Counted from the stretch's first letter, positions 1-13,012 are shown. The stretch: DNA of 64,000 nt from Hirundichthys speculiger (GCA_018398805.1 JAGFBZ010000175.1:372001-436000), one strand, 5' to 3'. Notes: generated by a model not told the origin, from the letters alone. Translations and numbers: made by a program.

Positions 1-589
1 TGTTATAACAGGTAAAAACAGCAATAAAATGTCAACCGTTTTCTGTTTTGTTGTTCTATAATTTCATAAATGCAACCAGCTATAAGTTCTTTTTCAGTGG
101 ATGACAAAAAAGAAATTTGGAAATGGAAATTTAATTTGTATCTTGCATGACCTCCTTTTGCATTAAAAACTTTAAAAACTGCAAAACATTGAAGGAATAA
201 GCTTTTGGATAGATTCAAATCCCTCTGAATACAGTATAACTATATATAAAACTTCATACACTGTGTTATCGTCATTTTAAGGGTCAAATAGGTTTGACCA
301 GTGAATTTTATTGATGATATTTATTAAAAGGAGAGGGGCAAAAGATGGCTCTTTTGATAGTAAAGGTCGCTGATCCCTGGCTTATATGTTTCACTCTTCA
401 ATATTATTGCATTTATTGAGATGATAAGAAATAGATGAGGTTGCAAAGGTGATTACGATAAAGCCAGTGATGAGTCTTGGCAATATAAAGTCTCATTCAT
501 GTCATATCATAATCATTTTTGAATGATGTTTTAGATGACAAAGCTCCCATTCTTATGGTGACTGTCCATTATACGCAACAAATTGCTCG

Positions 590-765
590 CATTGCAAGGA
601 TCCCATTCATTTTTCTAAGGAAAGTGAGGAGGCGTGCTCATCGCCTAAGCAGGGGATCTCGGGATGCCAGGGAGTCCCCGCAGAGCATGAAAAAGTTGAG
701 CTTTGTTCAGTTTTATGCAAATGAAGGCATCCGGTGTGGGGGCGTTATCCAATCAAAGTAGACAT
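590..765. other. GC-richer island of unknown origin with octamer and CCAAT motifs
   Basis: This stretch is more GC- and CpG-rich than its surroundings. It contains an octamer-type ATGCAAAT at about 716-723 and ATCCAATC near 748-755. An 80-codon plus-strand frame (519-761) crosses it, with no recognisable domain. It could be a decayed transposon or a regulatory element; nothing here decides. Confidence 0.2.
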
Positions 766-1818
766 GGTTTTTTACATTGTTGCATTTGATGGCAACGTTT
801 CTTGTTATGTGTAATGCATTAGTGGTAGTATCACAATGAAGTACGTGAAAACTTTCCATCCATTGAAAACCATGCAAGAAGCTGATGGTGGCCGTTGCAG
901 GTTTCCTTCTTATTTATGATCCCTCGCTGCCTGACTGTGCACAGTGCATGGAGGAAATAGGACTGAGAAAGCAGGGCTACTTTTATTTGCTGGGATTTGT
1001 CTGGTTAAGTTGTTTTTCATGTTCATAATAACGAAAGCGGTTCACACCAAAGGATTCCGACTGGAGTGTAAAACTTTAAAATGAAGTTTATTTGCACAAA
1101 AAAAATGTACCAGATAAAAAGCCCTAAGCCCAAAGTAATCATTGGTGAGGAGAAAATCACTGCACTCTAAATGTCACAGCAAACATATAATATCACTTGA
1201 ACCACATGAACAAACCAAGCAGGTGAGTTAGGTGTCAGTACTGCCTGGGAGCAGGGCTGGAAACTGCCACAGCAGTCAGAGTAGGGAAGTGACCCTAACA
1301 AAAACAGAACATTAAATCACCTCCATATTCATGTTAATGTGTGTTTAAAGACTGTGACAAAGTGTTTTGTAATTAGGATACGTGTATTTCTTAAAATGAA
1401 ATTCTAACACAGTCAATGGTACCAAACCTTGGTTTGACTGATATCACCCACAGCAAGAAGCTATTTTGCAAATGAACTCTTTGTAGTCTATATTATAGCC
1501 TATAGATTATACTCGACTTGTACATATTCAGTCTGTCCACTACTGGCTGTCAAATTTATTAGCTGTTTTGTTTAATTGTTTATACAGTATGTGTCTGTTG
1601 TGAGCTGTTATGTCAAGTTCCACTTTCTCAGATATCATGGATTTCTTAATTCTATTGTTTAACAGTCCTCTGCTGTTCCAATGTGTTTGTGATGTGAGGA
1701 GAAAAATGGAAAGGTCTTTAAAAAAAAATCTCAAATAACTCAGAAAAAAAAATCTGACATCAAACCATCCAGGTATAAGAAAGCTACACTATATGCCCAC
1801 AAGCACTCCTCACATCTG

Positions 1819-1840
1819 CACACACACACACACACACACA
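1819..1840. repeat. (CA)n microsatellite
   Basis: Eleven uninterrupted CA units in intronic DNA. Confidence 0.95.
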
Positions 1841-2189
1841 TTGGCAGTGTCATATAAATCTACAACAAATGCACAAAAAGCATCAAAAGGATGTATAAGG
1901 ACAAGATCAAGAGACTCTGCATAAAAAAGAAATAGAAACACAACACAATATCAAAATAGGTCTCTTTCATGTCTACCAGAAAAGGGAATAAGTTATTTTT
2001 CCGCCAAACACTTTAATTTCAGGAATGAAAGGCACATGAGCCCATCTGCTTTCATGACATGAATCTGGATTGCTATTTCAGAGCAAACAAGTGCACAAGT
2101 ACTGAGCTCTAGCCACAATACATAGATCATAATCTTTTTTTTTTCTACATGAATGCATTATACACCTACACGACAAACATTTTCAAAAC

Positions 2190-2925
2190 ATTTCAAGGCA
2201 ATTACCAATATTACCAGGAGTGGAAATCCAGGAATGTTCACCAAAGGGTCAGACTGTATAATGCTCAGAGGAAAACTGAAAAAAAAAAAAAAAAAAACCT
2301 AGAGCTGTATCTTAGAGTCTACAGGCCCCGGTAGTCAAATGAAATGTTAAAGTGCCTAAGAGGGCAGTTAGAGAAATACAGCACACGTATAGTCTGTCTG
2401 GAAGGGTTATTAGGAGAGAGTCTCTACTGTCTGAAAAGAACATGGCACAATGTTTACATTTAAAAGGTTCTGTGTGGTGGAGGGGTGATGCTTCGGACTT
2501 GTCTTACAGCTACAGCTGACTTCAACTCCTCTGTATACCAATGAACGTTCAGCGCCAACTGGTGAGGCCATCTGTCCGATAACTGAAACTCATTCGAATG
2601 TGAATCATGCAACAGGACACTGACCCCCAAGTACACCGGCAAATGTACCACAGAATGGCTGAAAAAGAGAGGAATCTGGATGTTGCAAGTTAAAATCTAG
2701 ACTTCAACCTGACTGGGATGGTGTGATGCATCATCAAATACCTGAAAACCTCAATGAACTGATGCAACGTTGTAAAGATGAGGAAAGAGACCGACAACAT
2801 CACACATAAAACAACTGCTTTAAATTATTACTGCTAAAGGGTGGCTCTACAAGCAGTCCTCAGCATTTTGATGGTTTTTCTCAAATAAATAACAACAATG
2901 TGTCACATGATGTCTTGAAATTGCA
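2190..2925 (+). mobile_element. Decayed Tc1-like DNA transposon (family A, internally deleted)
   Basis: The plus strand resembles the middle and 3' half of a teleost Tc1/mariner transposase gene. It includes the stretch around the last DDE residue (near 2700, relative of the W-P-x-x-S-P-D-L-N-P motif, here decayed) and the C-terminal region preceding the 3' inverted repeat (2740-2870). A segment is missing at about 2455-2465, and an A tract (2280-2298) has expanded inside the former coding region. Stops and frameshifts are frequent, so it cannot encode transposase. The minus-strand relic at 13390-14067 belongs to the same family. Exact ends and the TA duplication are not identifiable. Confidence 0.75.
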
Positions 2926-3424
2926 GTGACTTAATTTTAAGACTTGGCAAGTGTGGTAAGTTTTCAATATCCTTTTTATTGTTTTTTTGAATGTAGAAAA
3001 AAAAAAGATAGAGGGTGCTTAGTACTTTCTTTTTCATATAAATACAACAAGAAAAAGCAGCCACATGCTGCATTTATAAGGTGCACAGGTGCTTTAAGTT
3101 AATGCCCTCAATGAAAATGCTGATGTTAAGCAGGCAAACTCTTTATTGTCTGTTTTATGTGTTGGCTTGTTAATAACTTCCAATTAGTGCCAAACACAAA
3201 GAACAGCTGGGGCTCATCTGGATGTTTCTTTCTCCTCATTGTTCAGGCTCTGGGCAGACAAGCGCTGGATAAGCAAAAGAAAACTTCACTTACGATGCTA
3301 CAGCAAGTTTCAAGTCTTCACCAACAAACATATCGGTTCTTGATATAAAGTGCCGAGTCAAGTCAGGAAACTCAGTGTTTTATCCCCTGTGCTTCAGCTG
3401 CAACTTAAATGTTAATTATATGAA

Positions 3425-3489
3425 AATGAAATGAAATGAAAAATACTTTATTTATCCCATAAAGGGAAATTCAATGGAGTAAGGGCTCT

Positions 3490-3531
<42 letters not shown>

Positions 3532-4562
3532 AAAAAACAGACAGAAATAATAATATAATAACAGGTGTTAGGTCTTGTTGTGGAGGCTGATGGCTGCTGG
3601 CAGAATGATCTTCTGTATCTTTCCGTCTTGCAACGGACCTGAAGAAGCCTCTCACTGAACACACTCTGTTGTTTGATCACTGTGTCGTGGAGAGGGTGTG
3701 AAGAGTCCTTCCTCATCTTCATCAGCTTGTGCAGCATTCTTTTTTGTACAATCAGTTCCAGCGGCTCCAGAGTTACACCCAGCACAGATCCAGCTTTCCT
3801 GATCAGTTTGTTGATTCTCTTCAGGTCTCTGGTTCTGATGCTGCTGCCCCAGCAGATGGCTGCAAAGCTGATTGCACTTTCAACAACAGACCTATAGAAC
3901 ATGTGCAACATCTTGGTGCAGACATTAAAAGATCTCAGCTTTCTTAAAAAGTAGAGTCTGCTCTGACCTTTCTTGTAGATGTATTCTGTGTTGCATTTCC
4001 ACTCTAGTCTGTTGTCAAGCTGAACTCCTAGGTACTTGTATTCCTCCACCACCTCCACCTCCTTTCCCAGGATGGAAACACTGCTGTGTTGATTCTTGCT
4101 CCTCCTGAAGTCGACAATCATCTCCTTAGTTTTGCTGGTATTTAATACGAGATGATTGTTACTACACCATTTCACAAACTGACAGATCAGTTCTCTGTAC
4201 TCTGCTTCCTGTCCGTTGCTGATACACCCAACAACTGCAGAGTCATCAGAGTATTTCTGCCGATGACAGGACTCAGAGTTGTACTGGAAGTCAGAGGTGT
4301 AGAGCGTGAAGAGAAATGGTGAGAGAACAGTTCCTTGTGGTGCTCCAATGCTGCTGACCTCCATCTCAGACACACAACCTTTCAGTCTCACAAACTGTGG
4401 TCTGTTTGTGAGGTAGTCATAAATCCAGGAGGTTGTAGAGGAATCCACCTGGAACCTATGGAGCTTCTCACATAACAACGCAGGCTGAATTGTATTAAAA
4501 GCACTTGAGAAATCAAAGAACATGACCCTCAAAGTGCTGCCTGATTGGTCCAGATGAGATAT
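3425..4562 (-). mobile_element. 5'-truncated Rex1-type (CR1/L2/Rex group) LINE
   Basis: The 3' half of a non-LTR retrotransposon: reverse-transcriptase coding sequence, a short 3' UTR carrying a 35-base T tract (3493-3527 on the plus strand) and a terminal block (about 3440-3475) of the kind that ends many fish LINEs. It is followed by a short ATGAA-type repeat (3420-3445). Homology stops abruptly near 4562, where an in-frame stop precedes the coding region; this is typical 5' truncation during target-primed reverse transcription. The coding frame is still open over about 350 codons, so the insertion is probably younger than the other LINE relics here. A second fragment of the same family lies at 17518-17702. 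Confidence 0.85.
3471..4559 (-). pseudogene. Reverse transcriptase fragment of Rex1-type LINE
   Basis: This open frame of about 360 codons begins inside the palm domain. It keeps motif A (FFDFSSAFNTI, first catalytic Asp), motif B (GAPQGTVLSP) and motif C with the Y-x-D-D active site (YSDD), followed by the thumb and C-terminal region characteristic of Rex1 (KEYKYLG-like and KGQSRLYFLRKL stretches). The N-terminal fingers and the endonuclease are missing because of 5' truncation. The last ~30 residues (ending in a lysine run) are translated UTR and poly-A, not original protein. With no promoter, endonuclease or start context it is a dead copy, although its catalytic motifs are intact. Family assignment to Rex1 rather than another CR1/L2-group clade is by motif resemblance only. 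Confidence 0.85.
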
Positions 4563-7215
4563 TCAAGATTATAACAAAATCAAAAAAATGCAAAATTATA
4601 AACTAGAGTTTTTGTCATGGGTCAATGTAGTCATGTAATTACTTATACAGGTAGACATACAGAAGTGTATTCTACATTTTTTGAGCCTTTACTTAAAAAT
4701 AATAATAATAATTGAATTTGGTGCTGTGGACAACAGAGCTATTATACATTCCTGAGTGAGACTGCGTGGTGTCAGACCACCTCTGCAGCGTAGTCAGATC
4801 TCAGCCACGAGAGTGTCCCTGCTGTGAATCCTGCCTTCAGGGTAGAAACCTCACTCTGACGTTGGCCAGCTACTGAAGAACTCCTGCATGCTCTGCTCCT
4901 ATCAATCATCACCTCTTCCTTCATCTACTGCCAGGAAAATGTTACTGTGTACATCTTTCCTGCTGCCTTCTTTCGAGGATAATTAAAAAGGACCATTTCC
5001 ACAGCACATCCACGGCCTGCATCATACATGAAAAAACTCTCGGAGAGTCCAAATGTACTGATGTAAATACAGCCGTATAAACTGGAGCGACCATTAGCGT
5101 AATCGAAAAAGTAGAAACCAACTATGTTTTGAAAACAGTAATAAGTATGGCATAAGACATGTGCTTGTGCTACCTGTCAGTTTAGAAAGTCTCAGTCAAT
5201 TTACCTGATAAAATCAGGCTTCTGTCTGGCAAGCAGCCCAGGATGCTTTTACACTTTACCAGAGCTTAGGTCAGGCCGATGAAAGCTGCCAATATTGTGG
5301 CAGTTTCACAGGTTTTAAAAATATGTTGGCCAGTTTCTATTTTCACTGTTTCTGACCTCCTCTCACTGCGCACCTTGAAGCCTGCTAAACAAACTCGGTT
5401 CTGAATTTCCCCGAGCTTTCTGTGAGCTTTTCTGGACTCCTTTTCTCCTTTTCTTCTGCTGTTCTCTCACTTCCTCTTTCCTCCTCTCTCTGTCCTCTTT
5501 CTATTGCTGCACTATCATCACTCTCCATCTTTAGCTCTGTGAGGCGAAACACAGTCCTCCATCCTCCCCTCCATCGCTCCATTTCTATCTATCCTTCAAT
5601 TTCTCTCCTCTGAATTATGGGGACATGCAGTGACAAGGACCTTGTCTCATTCTTTTTCCAGGATTTTTTTTTTTTTTTTTTTTTGTGTTGGGCAGGGGAG
5701 AGTGTGTAAGTAGTCAGATACTGCATATCAAAGTAAGTAATCCCTCCACTTTTGTGTCAACCATTTTTATCATGACATTGCTTTAAAAACACAGACACAG
5801 ATATGAATGATTCTAAAATACCTATAAAAAAAATGTTCAGTGACAGGTGGACAAATATCCACATTCCTCAGTACTCTACAGTGTCTATCCAGACTGAAAG
5901 ACAAATATAAATCTTTATGTGTTATGGGGGCACTTCAAACATACTTTCAGTTTTTTTTTTTGTTTTGTTTGTTTGTTTGTTTTGTTTTGGTCTCTGAATG
6001 TCTTCTCTGTACCCATGTGGATTTTCTTCAAGTGCTGTTGCATGTATGTCAGCAAATGGAAAAAAAAAGGATTGTAATTGAGTTTGGAAGGGCATTTTTT
6101 ACCACCTTACCAGGCAAATCAACGTGATAATGTGATTATGTCTGCGGATATATGAAAAATTCAGAAAAAAGTTTTAAAAAAGAAAGAAATCTTGTAATAT
6201 TCTCCAATAGCTCTCAAGGATTACATTTTTAAAATTTCATTTCAGTATTTCATTGGGTGACTTATAAAGGATTAAAGTCAAGTGAGCATTAAAGGAGAAG
6301 CATAATTGTTAATGTGTACTTGAAGATACTGACCTTACTTTTCTTTTACTCTATTTCTGCGGTCTGACTCATACACTGTGGGCAACTAAGGAATGTATCT
6401 TTTTATACATACATAACCAGAAAACCAGAAAGACAGCATTCATGTGATTTTATAAATAACAAAAAAATGGTTTAGTTTGAAACAGACTATATTGAATTTT
6501 TTTTTCTTTTCTTTTCTTTTTTTTTTATGCTGCCCAGCTTGAATTAACCTATGACTTAATGGTCTTTCTTCACTGTTGCACAGATTTTTGTAAAAGCTAT
6601 ACCATTTTTATAGATTCAAAAAAAGAGACAGTAAAGTTCTACTTCCACAGAGGCAGACGTTAGCATTAATTGTACTGATGACCTGTTTATACAAATATAC
6701 TGATACTTTAACAGGAATATGTAGTACACATGTCCAGTGACAGACAGACATACTAACAGACAAACCTGTATTAAGACAACAGTTTGCCAGATCATCTGCA
6801 GAGAGCATCGAGCCAAGCTTCGAATGATGGCATTTACATAGAAAGCTGCTCACCAAACTTCTCCACACCACAGAATTTGCAACATATAACACCCTCAAGT
6901 TAGTTCATTTCTGGGCAAGTGATAAAAAATTACCAGGACAGGTTTGCTCTTTTCATGCATTTAATGCGTTTGCCCAGTGTTCCCATCCTCCTCCATCTTT
7001 CTATGTATGTCTGCTGCCTCCAACCCTTCATCTCTCTTCTTTACCTCCTCTTCTCCTTGCCACTATCGCTTCATTTGGCTCATGATGTGATGTCACCGCT
7101 CTGTCCTTGAGTGGGCGAGAATCCCCTCTGACAAAAAGCTGCTTGTTTGTGTGTGTGGATTGCTGGCGTGTGTGTAATGGGATTGCCTTTTCCCATGTGA
7201 AGCAGTATATGTTCA

Positions 7216-7236
7216 TGTGTGTGTGTGTGTGTGTGT
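7216..7236. repeat. (TG)n microsatellite
   Basis: About ten TG units, uninterrupted. Confidence 0.9.
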
Positions 7237-8267
7237 TTAGTTTGTGTGTGGCCCAGGCTGGCCTGCAGAAGTGACAGACTTTAGGATTGTGCTGTCACAG
7301 CAGGTGAAGAGATGATTTACTTGTCAGGGGGCTGAAAGACAGGAAGTCAGATAGAGCTTACAGATAAATGTACTCAGGTGCGAGTGGAATACTGTAAGAT
7401 ACCAGCCGACTCTGCTGGGGCATACTGGATATAGAAGGACCACTGATGCTGAGTGAGCTAAGGCTTCATTGTCTGCCTGCAACATTTATGTTTGTTTTCA
7501 GTCACGGTTAAACCCACTAAATACAAAATATTACTCTCTTGCCAAAGGTCCAAGCTGACTTGACCAAACAAGATTACTTCTCTCTTTTGTGGCCAAACAG
7601 AGAAGACCGAGGGTTGGCTGCACGTGATTCAAAGGCAGTGCCACTTTCTCCACTGCAGGTGCATGTGTTTCTGCCTTGAATCACAAGGCATTAGTCTTAG
7701 ATAAAGATGCAAAATAACAAATGGAAATATTAACCCTCAGAAAGAACTCATTCAGTGAAATGTTAGTGCCAAAATGGGGTGGGGGGGGTCTCGAAACTAA
7801 GGTTTCAATGTTTTCTTTGATACTGAAGTTGTAATGACTATTGCTCCTGCAAATGAAGGTCCACCGAACACTATTAATGACGGACTAATAATTACACTTT
7901 TGTGACTTGTAAGCAGAGCATACGATAAATAAAGCTACAAATACTAAATGCAAAATTCAATGCTACTTAAATAACCTTTACCATAGCAAGTTATGCCATG
8001 ACTTACTAAAAGCCAATGAATGCCAAAAACCTTGGTTTGTTAAAAAAAACAAACAAAAAACAAAAAAAAAAAAACAGTCCATTTGTGACATCAGACAACA
8101 GAACAGTAGGTCACAAGCAATTTGCTGTTCTGACTGATCTGAGTTTGGTGGTGTCAGTCTAAAAGTTAAAGTGAGCAAAATGTAAAACAGTACAGTTTTT
8201 AAAAATAGAGATAAATTATGCTGAGAAATGTTGATCCACGTAAAAGATCTGTCATTGTTATACCTAA

Positions 8268-9819
8268 TACAACTACAATTCCAGAAAAGTTGGGGCTCTG
8301 TCTAAATTGTCAATTAAAAAAAAAGAAAGCAATACAGTGAGCCCTTATTTTTACCCCCCGCGAAAATCACAATCCGCAAATGGGTGCCGGAGCCCCCCGA
8401 GCCTAAATAATGTGTTTAGAATATGTTTAAAAACCGCAAAAAGTGGCGAGGCACTGCAGTGAAACAAGACAAAGGCTCAACTGCGGTCTTTCTGTTACCT
8501 TCACAGCCTCTGGTCACTGAACCGTAGTATAGAAACCACTGGTATCGTGCTATTTTTGGCTCGTAATTAGCGGCTAACATGCTAACAACAACAAAAGAAA
8601 AAGTCCGGTTTTCTCTGCAAGGAACGAGCACTTTATTCTGGCACTGCAGAAACTTGTAATATCACACAGGTTGTATTGTTCGGCTCCTGAGACAGAGAAT
8701 GTAAATCCACTTTTCATCTAACCACACACACCATTACCCATAAGGCCACCTTCTTAAAGGGGCCAGGCTGGCTCACAACATTTCTTCGCTGTGAGAGAAT
8801 GCGCACAACATCCTGTGATGTTTCCGTGATTTTTTCTTGATTTTTTATTATATTATATATTTCTGAAAAATCCGCGAATAAGTAAAAACGATGAACTTAA
8901 AGCGTGAATTGGCAAGGGGTCACTGTAATCTGCAAATCACATCAATCCATACTTTATTCCCAGTAGAACAAAATGAAATCAGATGTGGAAACTAAGACAT
9001 TTTACTATTTAATAGAGAAAAATTGGCTTTTTCTGATTTGATAGCAGCAACACATCTCATAAAAGTTAGAACAGGGTGATGTTTACCATTGTGTAGCATT
9101 CTCTCTTCTGTCTGGGGAATGAGTTGACCAGTTACAGGAGTTCTAGGAAAGGAATGTTGGCCCAAACTTTTCTGTTGCAGGATTCTAACAGTTGAACAGT
9201 CCTGGGCCTTCGTTGCTAGATTTTTCATTTTACGATGCATCCAATGTTTTCTGTTGGTGAAAGGTCTGGACTGCAGGCAGGCCAGTTCAGCACCCAGACT
9301 GTTCTCCTGCAAAGCCATTCTGTCGTGATCTATGCAGTATGTAGTTTAGCATTGTCTTGAGGAAACACGCAAGGCCTCTCTGTTGCTCTAGAGCCTCTAT
9401 GTACTCGTCAGCATTGATGGTGCCTTTCCAGATGTGTAATGCAACCCCTCATACCTTCAGAGATGCAAGCTTTTGTACTGTTCACTGGTCAGAGGCTGGG
9501 TGCCCCCCCCCCTCCTCTTTAGTTATGTTTCTGACCTGTTGCCAATTAATCTAATCAGTTGTCAAATACTCTTTTGTTTCGGTCTGACTTTCCAGCCTTT
9601 TGTTGTCCCTGTTCTGATTGTTTTGCAATGTGTTGCTGCCATCATAGTCAAAAATGATGTTTTCCATGAAATGGTAAAATGTCTCAGTTTCATCATCTGA
9701 TACGTTCTTTATGTTCTACTGGGAATAAAATATGTATTTATGAGATTAGAAAATCATTAAAATCTGTTTTTGATTTAAGTTTTACACAGCATCCCAACTT
9801 TTTTGGAATTGGGGTTGTA
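8268..9819 (-). mobile_element. Tc1/mariner-type transposon with terminal inverted repeats, interrupted by a Tigger MITE
   Basis: The left end (8268, TACAACTACAATTCCAGAAA) and the inverted right end (9819, TACAACCCCAATTCCAAAAA) form a ~34-bp imperfect inverted repeat flanked by TA. On the minus strand at about 9300-9130, a degraded transposase tail is readable. It keeps the WPACSPDLSPTEN block that carries the last DDE residue of Tc1/mariner transposases, followed by several stops. After removing the nested element at 8333-8927 the copy is about 960 bp, so it is internally deleted. The remaining minus-strand frames, including the 108-codon one at 8992-9318, are out of frame with the ancestral protein. 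Confidence 0.8.
8335..8925. mobile_element. Tigger/pogo-like MITE, copy 1 (nested)
   Basis: A 591-bp non-autonomous element. The left end (CAGTGAGCCCTTATT) and inverted right end (CAGTGACCCCTTGCC) match, and each is flanked by TA (8333-8334 and 8926-8927), the pogo/Tigger target duplication. Subterminal CGCGAAAA and TCCGCGAATA blocks are typical of Tigger termini. It interrupts the older Tc1-like element at 8268-9819, so it inserted later. An inverted copy lies at 61986-62688. Confidence 0.85.
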
Positions 9820-10662
9820 AAATACACCCAGCTGGAAGAAACTAAACTGACTGGACTGGAGGGGAGTCAGCTGGCTTGGCTGAGTTAAACTGTACATGAC
9901 TAGCATGTATTGTTGACCGTGCAAAAACTTGTAATTATCATAGTGGCTCAAAATCTTCACACCTTAATAATTCTTTTGACTTTGACCTTGAGTGAAGTTC
10001 ATGTAGTAGAAGCAGAGCCCGTGCTTTGAGAGGCAACAGACAGGACAAGATGTAATCTGAAAGGGGGAATATTAGCCTGTCATTCCAGTGTCACCACCAA
10101 GGTTTCACTGAATAGAAGGTAGCTGAAGAACATCAAAGCTGATAAATGCTATTGTGCCTTTGTGGTATAATTAAATGACAACACTTTTATCTGCTTATTT
10201 TGTGCACTCACTGCACACTGAAAAATTAAATTACTCACTTACTTACACATATTGCTTCAACTTTGATCAGTTTCAGGCACAAGTCCTTTTTATTTACCAG
10301 TTTGCAACAGAGTGGAAGAGAAAGAGAGAAAATATGACTATTCAAAGGGACTTTCAAATTCTATTCAGGTAACCCCAGCCACCGTTCACACTGAGCTGTT
10401 CTGAAAAAGTGTCAAACATGAGGTGACTCGATGACTCCAAGCCTTCGCGTAATATTAAGTGCTTCTTCTGTCTCTCTGAAACGGGTATGAAAAGCAAGCC
10501 TCTGAATTAAATTTATGTAATATAGGTTAACAAATAAAGCTTAGTTACCTGTTTAGGATATTTGTTGAACTTTTTTTTGGATAAACTTAATTGTTGTTTT
10601 CTCAGTGTACTGTCATGTGAGTTAAACCCTTCTAGTCAGTAGAGGTGTTAGTTAGCTTAAAT

Positions 10663-11085
10663 TATTACCCTCCACCAAGGAGGAAATGTCCGTCTGTCTG
10701 TCTGTCTGTCTGTGTTCAAGATAACTCAAAAAGTTACGGATGGATTTTGATGAAAATTTTAGGAGTTGTCAGAGATGTGAGAAGGAAGAACTGATTTCAT
10801 TTTGGGTGTGATCCGGAAGAAATCCTGGATTCTGGATCACTTTCAAATCTTCGATAACATTGCGGTCAATGGGGCTGAAAATTTTGTTTCTCAATATCTC
10901 CGTTAATTATTGCCCAAAACTCATGAAATTTGACTGAGGGACAATGGGGATTGACAATGGGAACCTCTATCAAATTTCAAAGACTGATCTGATCCATAAC
11001 ACGGATTTTATTGCAATCTGTAAATTGCTATATGGGGGACTTGTTGTACTTGGCAGAGGTCTGCGCTCTCCGAGTACTTTTTTAG
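10663..11085 (+). repeat. Dispersed repeat, CTCC-x-CCAAGGAGG type, copy 1
   Basis: It starts at a CCTCCACCAAGGAGG block, runs through a short GTCT array (10690-10712) and ends near GGTCTGCGCTCTCCGAGT. An inverted, clearly homologous copy occupies 27385-27795 across most of its length. This is a moderately old non-coding interspersed repeat; I do not recognise the superfamily with confidence. Confidence 0.75.
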
Positions 11086-12399
11086 TTGTTTTATTATTTT
11101 ATTTTGTAAGATCCTAACCATTCATACTCTGCTTGTTTTTCTGTTTTTTAATGGTAACTTCTTTTTTTTATTTCTCCTACCATCTGCCTTTTTTCTGTTG
11201 ACTCTTGCATTTGGGTTCTCTGTAACCTCACAAAGGGAGAAAGTTATCTACTGTACATGCAGAGTGCATAAAAATGCATTTTACACCACCTGTATTATAC
11301 GTTGAGTTAAGAATATGGACAGTGCTCATAATTTACCATTGATCTGAGTGTTCCCCTATGGCCAAAGATATTCATTTTAATTCATAATTAGTGTTAGACT
11401 GTCCTACATCAGTCTCACTGTTCATTCTGTGGTCACAGTAGAGAGACGGTGATCTGTGAAAGTGACAAAAAACACCGGTGATCATTAGCCTGCCATGGCC
11501 AGATCAGGAAATAATTACCAGATCCTCATTACCTTGTCATTGCAGCATCATTCAAACTAGAATAAAACTGGTGTTGACAAGGGGACTAATATTGCAGTCA
11601 TCTCAAAACGGCAGTTTGAGAGTGGAATAAATGAATGAGACCAGGAATGAATGTGAATCCCTGTTTGGCCCCACCGTGTGACGCAGACTCTCAAGACCAT
11701 GTCTCTTTTTTTTTCAAAGTGGATTTGTACAAAGTCTTTACAGTCGGTATTTTACCTGCAGCAGACAGTTGTGAGTGTTATTTCAATAAAAGACACGGGG
11801 CATTTTGCATTTAAAATAACACAATTTAATCGCAGATGAAGCAACAGGTATCTTGGGGATTTTATGCAGCGTCACTTCTTCATCAGTTACACAGACTGAC
11901 CGAAGTTTTCTTTTTTTTGTTTTTTTTTTCCCCAGATGTAAGCCATGCTGCTTATTGTTACATTTTTAGGCTACAGCTTCCTCCAGTACATTATGAGTAT
12001 TAACAAATACATGATTTTGTGCCTTGTGTTTACTATATTAAACACATTTGCTGCAGAGAATATTGTAGATTAATTGTTGTTAAAGGTAGCCTTGTGTGTA
12101 ATGTCTAAGTACTGGAGGCTCTGCCATACAGGTCTCACGATCTTATTTATTTACTTATTCTCTTACTTGTTAATTTCTGCAGTCCACTAAGTATGAGTTC
12201 ACTCTCATACTCAGTAATCAGATCTCAGTTTAGTAGGGCACCTTTGGGTTGTAGTGGACCAGAACATTCGCATCAAAGATGTGATGCAGCTGACAAATCT
12301 GTGGCAACTGCTTGATACTCTAATGTCATTATGGACCAAAATCTCTGAGGATTATAAAACAAATTCAGTTCTGTGGCCCTTTTTTTAATTTCTTATTAT

Positions 12400-12557
12400 T
12401 GATCCAAGTCTAATTCTGAAATATAAAAAAAACAGGAATGTTTTCGTTTTTGTGTGTTAGATTAAAAAAATGAAAAACGTAATAAAATGTCACTTTTTAA
12501 TTTTTTTTTTTTTTTGATTGACAATTTAAAATGGAAAGAATGAATGATACGCAGATT
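12400..12557 (+). repeat. Solo terminal arm of the foldback element found at 50406-51936
   Basis: This stretch matches the right arm of the foldback element (51780-51936): a T-rich block, GATTGACAATT, AAAATGGAAAGAA, and the terminal GAATGATACGCAGATT at 12542-12557. Only one arm is present, so it is either a deleted copy or a solo end. Confidence 0.7.
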
Positions 12558-12778
12558 GGTAAAGTTACTGAACTTTAACATGCACATTTCTATTTTAAAG
12601 TTCTCCCAGACAGAGGATTTGACAGAAACAAGGTTATTTTTAACTACTGCCAAGTTGAACTCCCCGTTGAAAGTCTCTGCTGTTACCTCAGAAATTACCT
12701 GTTTTAATGTTCTGATTGTACTGAGCCACAATCATTTTGTTGGATTTTGTTTGTAGACTTTTTTTTTATAAAAACAGG

Positions 12779-12836
12779 ATGATGCTCTCTGATAGTCTCA
12801 GGGTTCTGTCTCAGGGTTCTGTTTAGAGAGCATCAT
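12779..12836. repeat. 12-bp inverted repeat enclosing a tandem duplication
   Basis: Arms 12779-12790 (ATGATGCTCTCT) and 12825-12836 are perfect inverses. The loop contains CTCAGGGTTCTGT twice (about 12798-12823). It abuts a Tc1-like fragment. Confidence 0.8.
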
Positions 12837-13012
12837 GGAGACCAAGGAACACACCAGGCAGGTCTGAGATACTGTTGTTGAGACGTTTAAAGCCAGATTT
12901 GGATACAAAAAATTTTCCTGAGCTTTAAACATCTCAAGGACCACTGTGCAAACAATCGTATTGAAATGGAAGGAGTATCATACCACTGCAAATCTACCAA
13001 TACATGTTCCTT
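12837..13012 (+). mobile_element. Tc1-like transposase N-terminal fragment (family B)
   Basis: Translation in the decayed frame resembles the DNA-binding (paired-like helix-turn-helix) start of a fish Tc1 transposase, with recognisable KFKAGFGYKK-like and LKWKEY-like stretches at about 12880-12985. Stops interrupt the frame. Neither the catalytic domain nor a right terminus is present. Confidence 0.65.
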
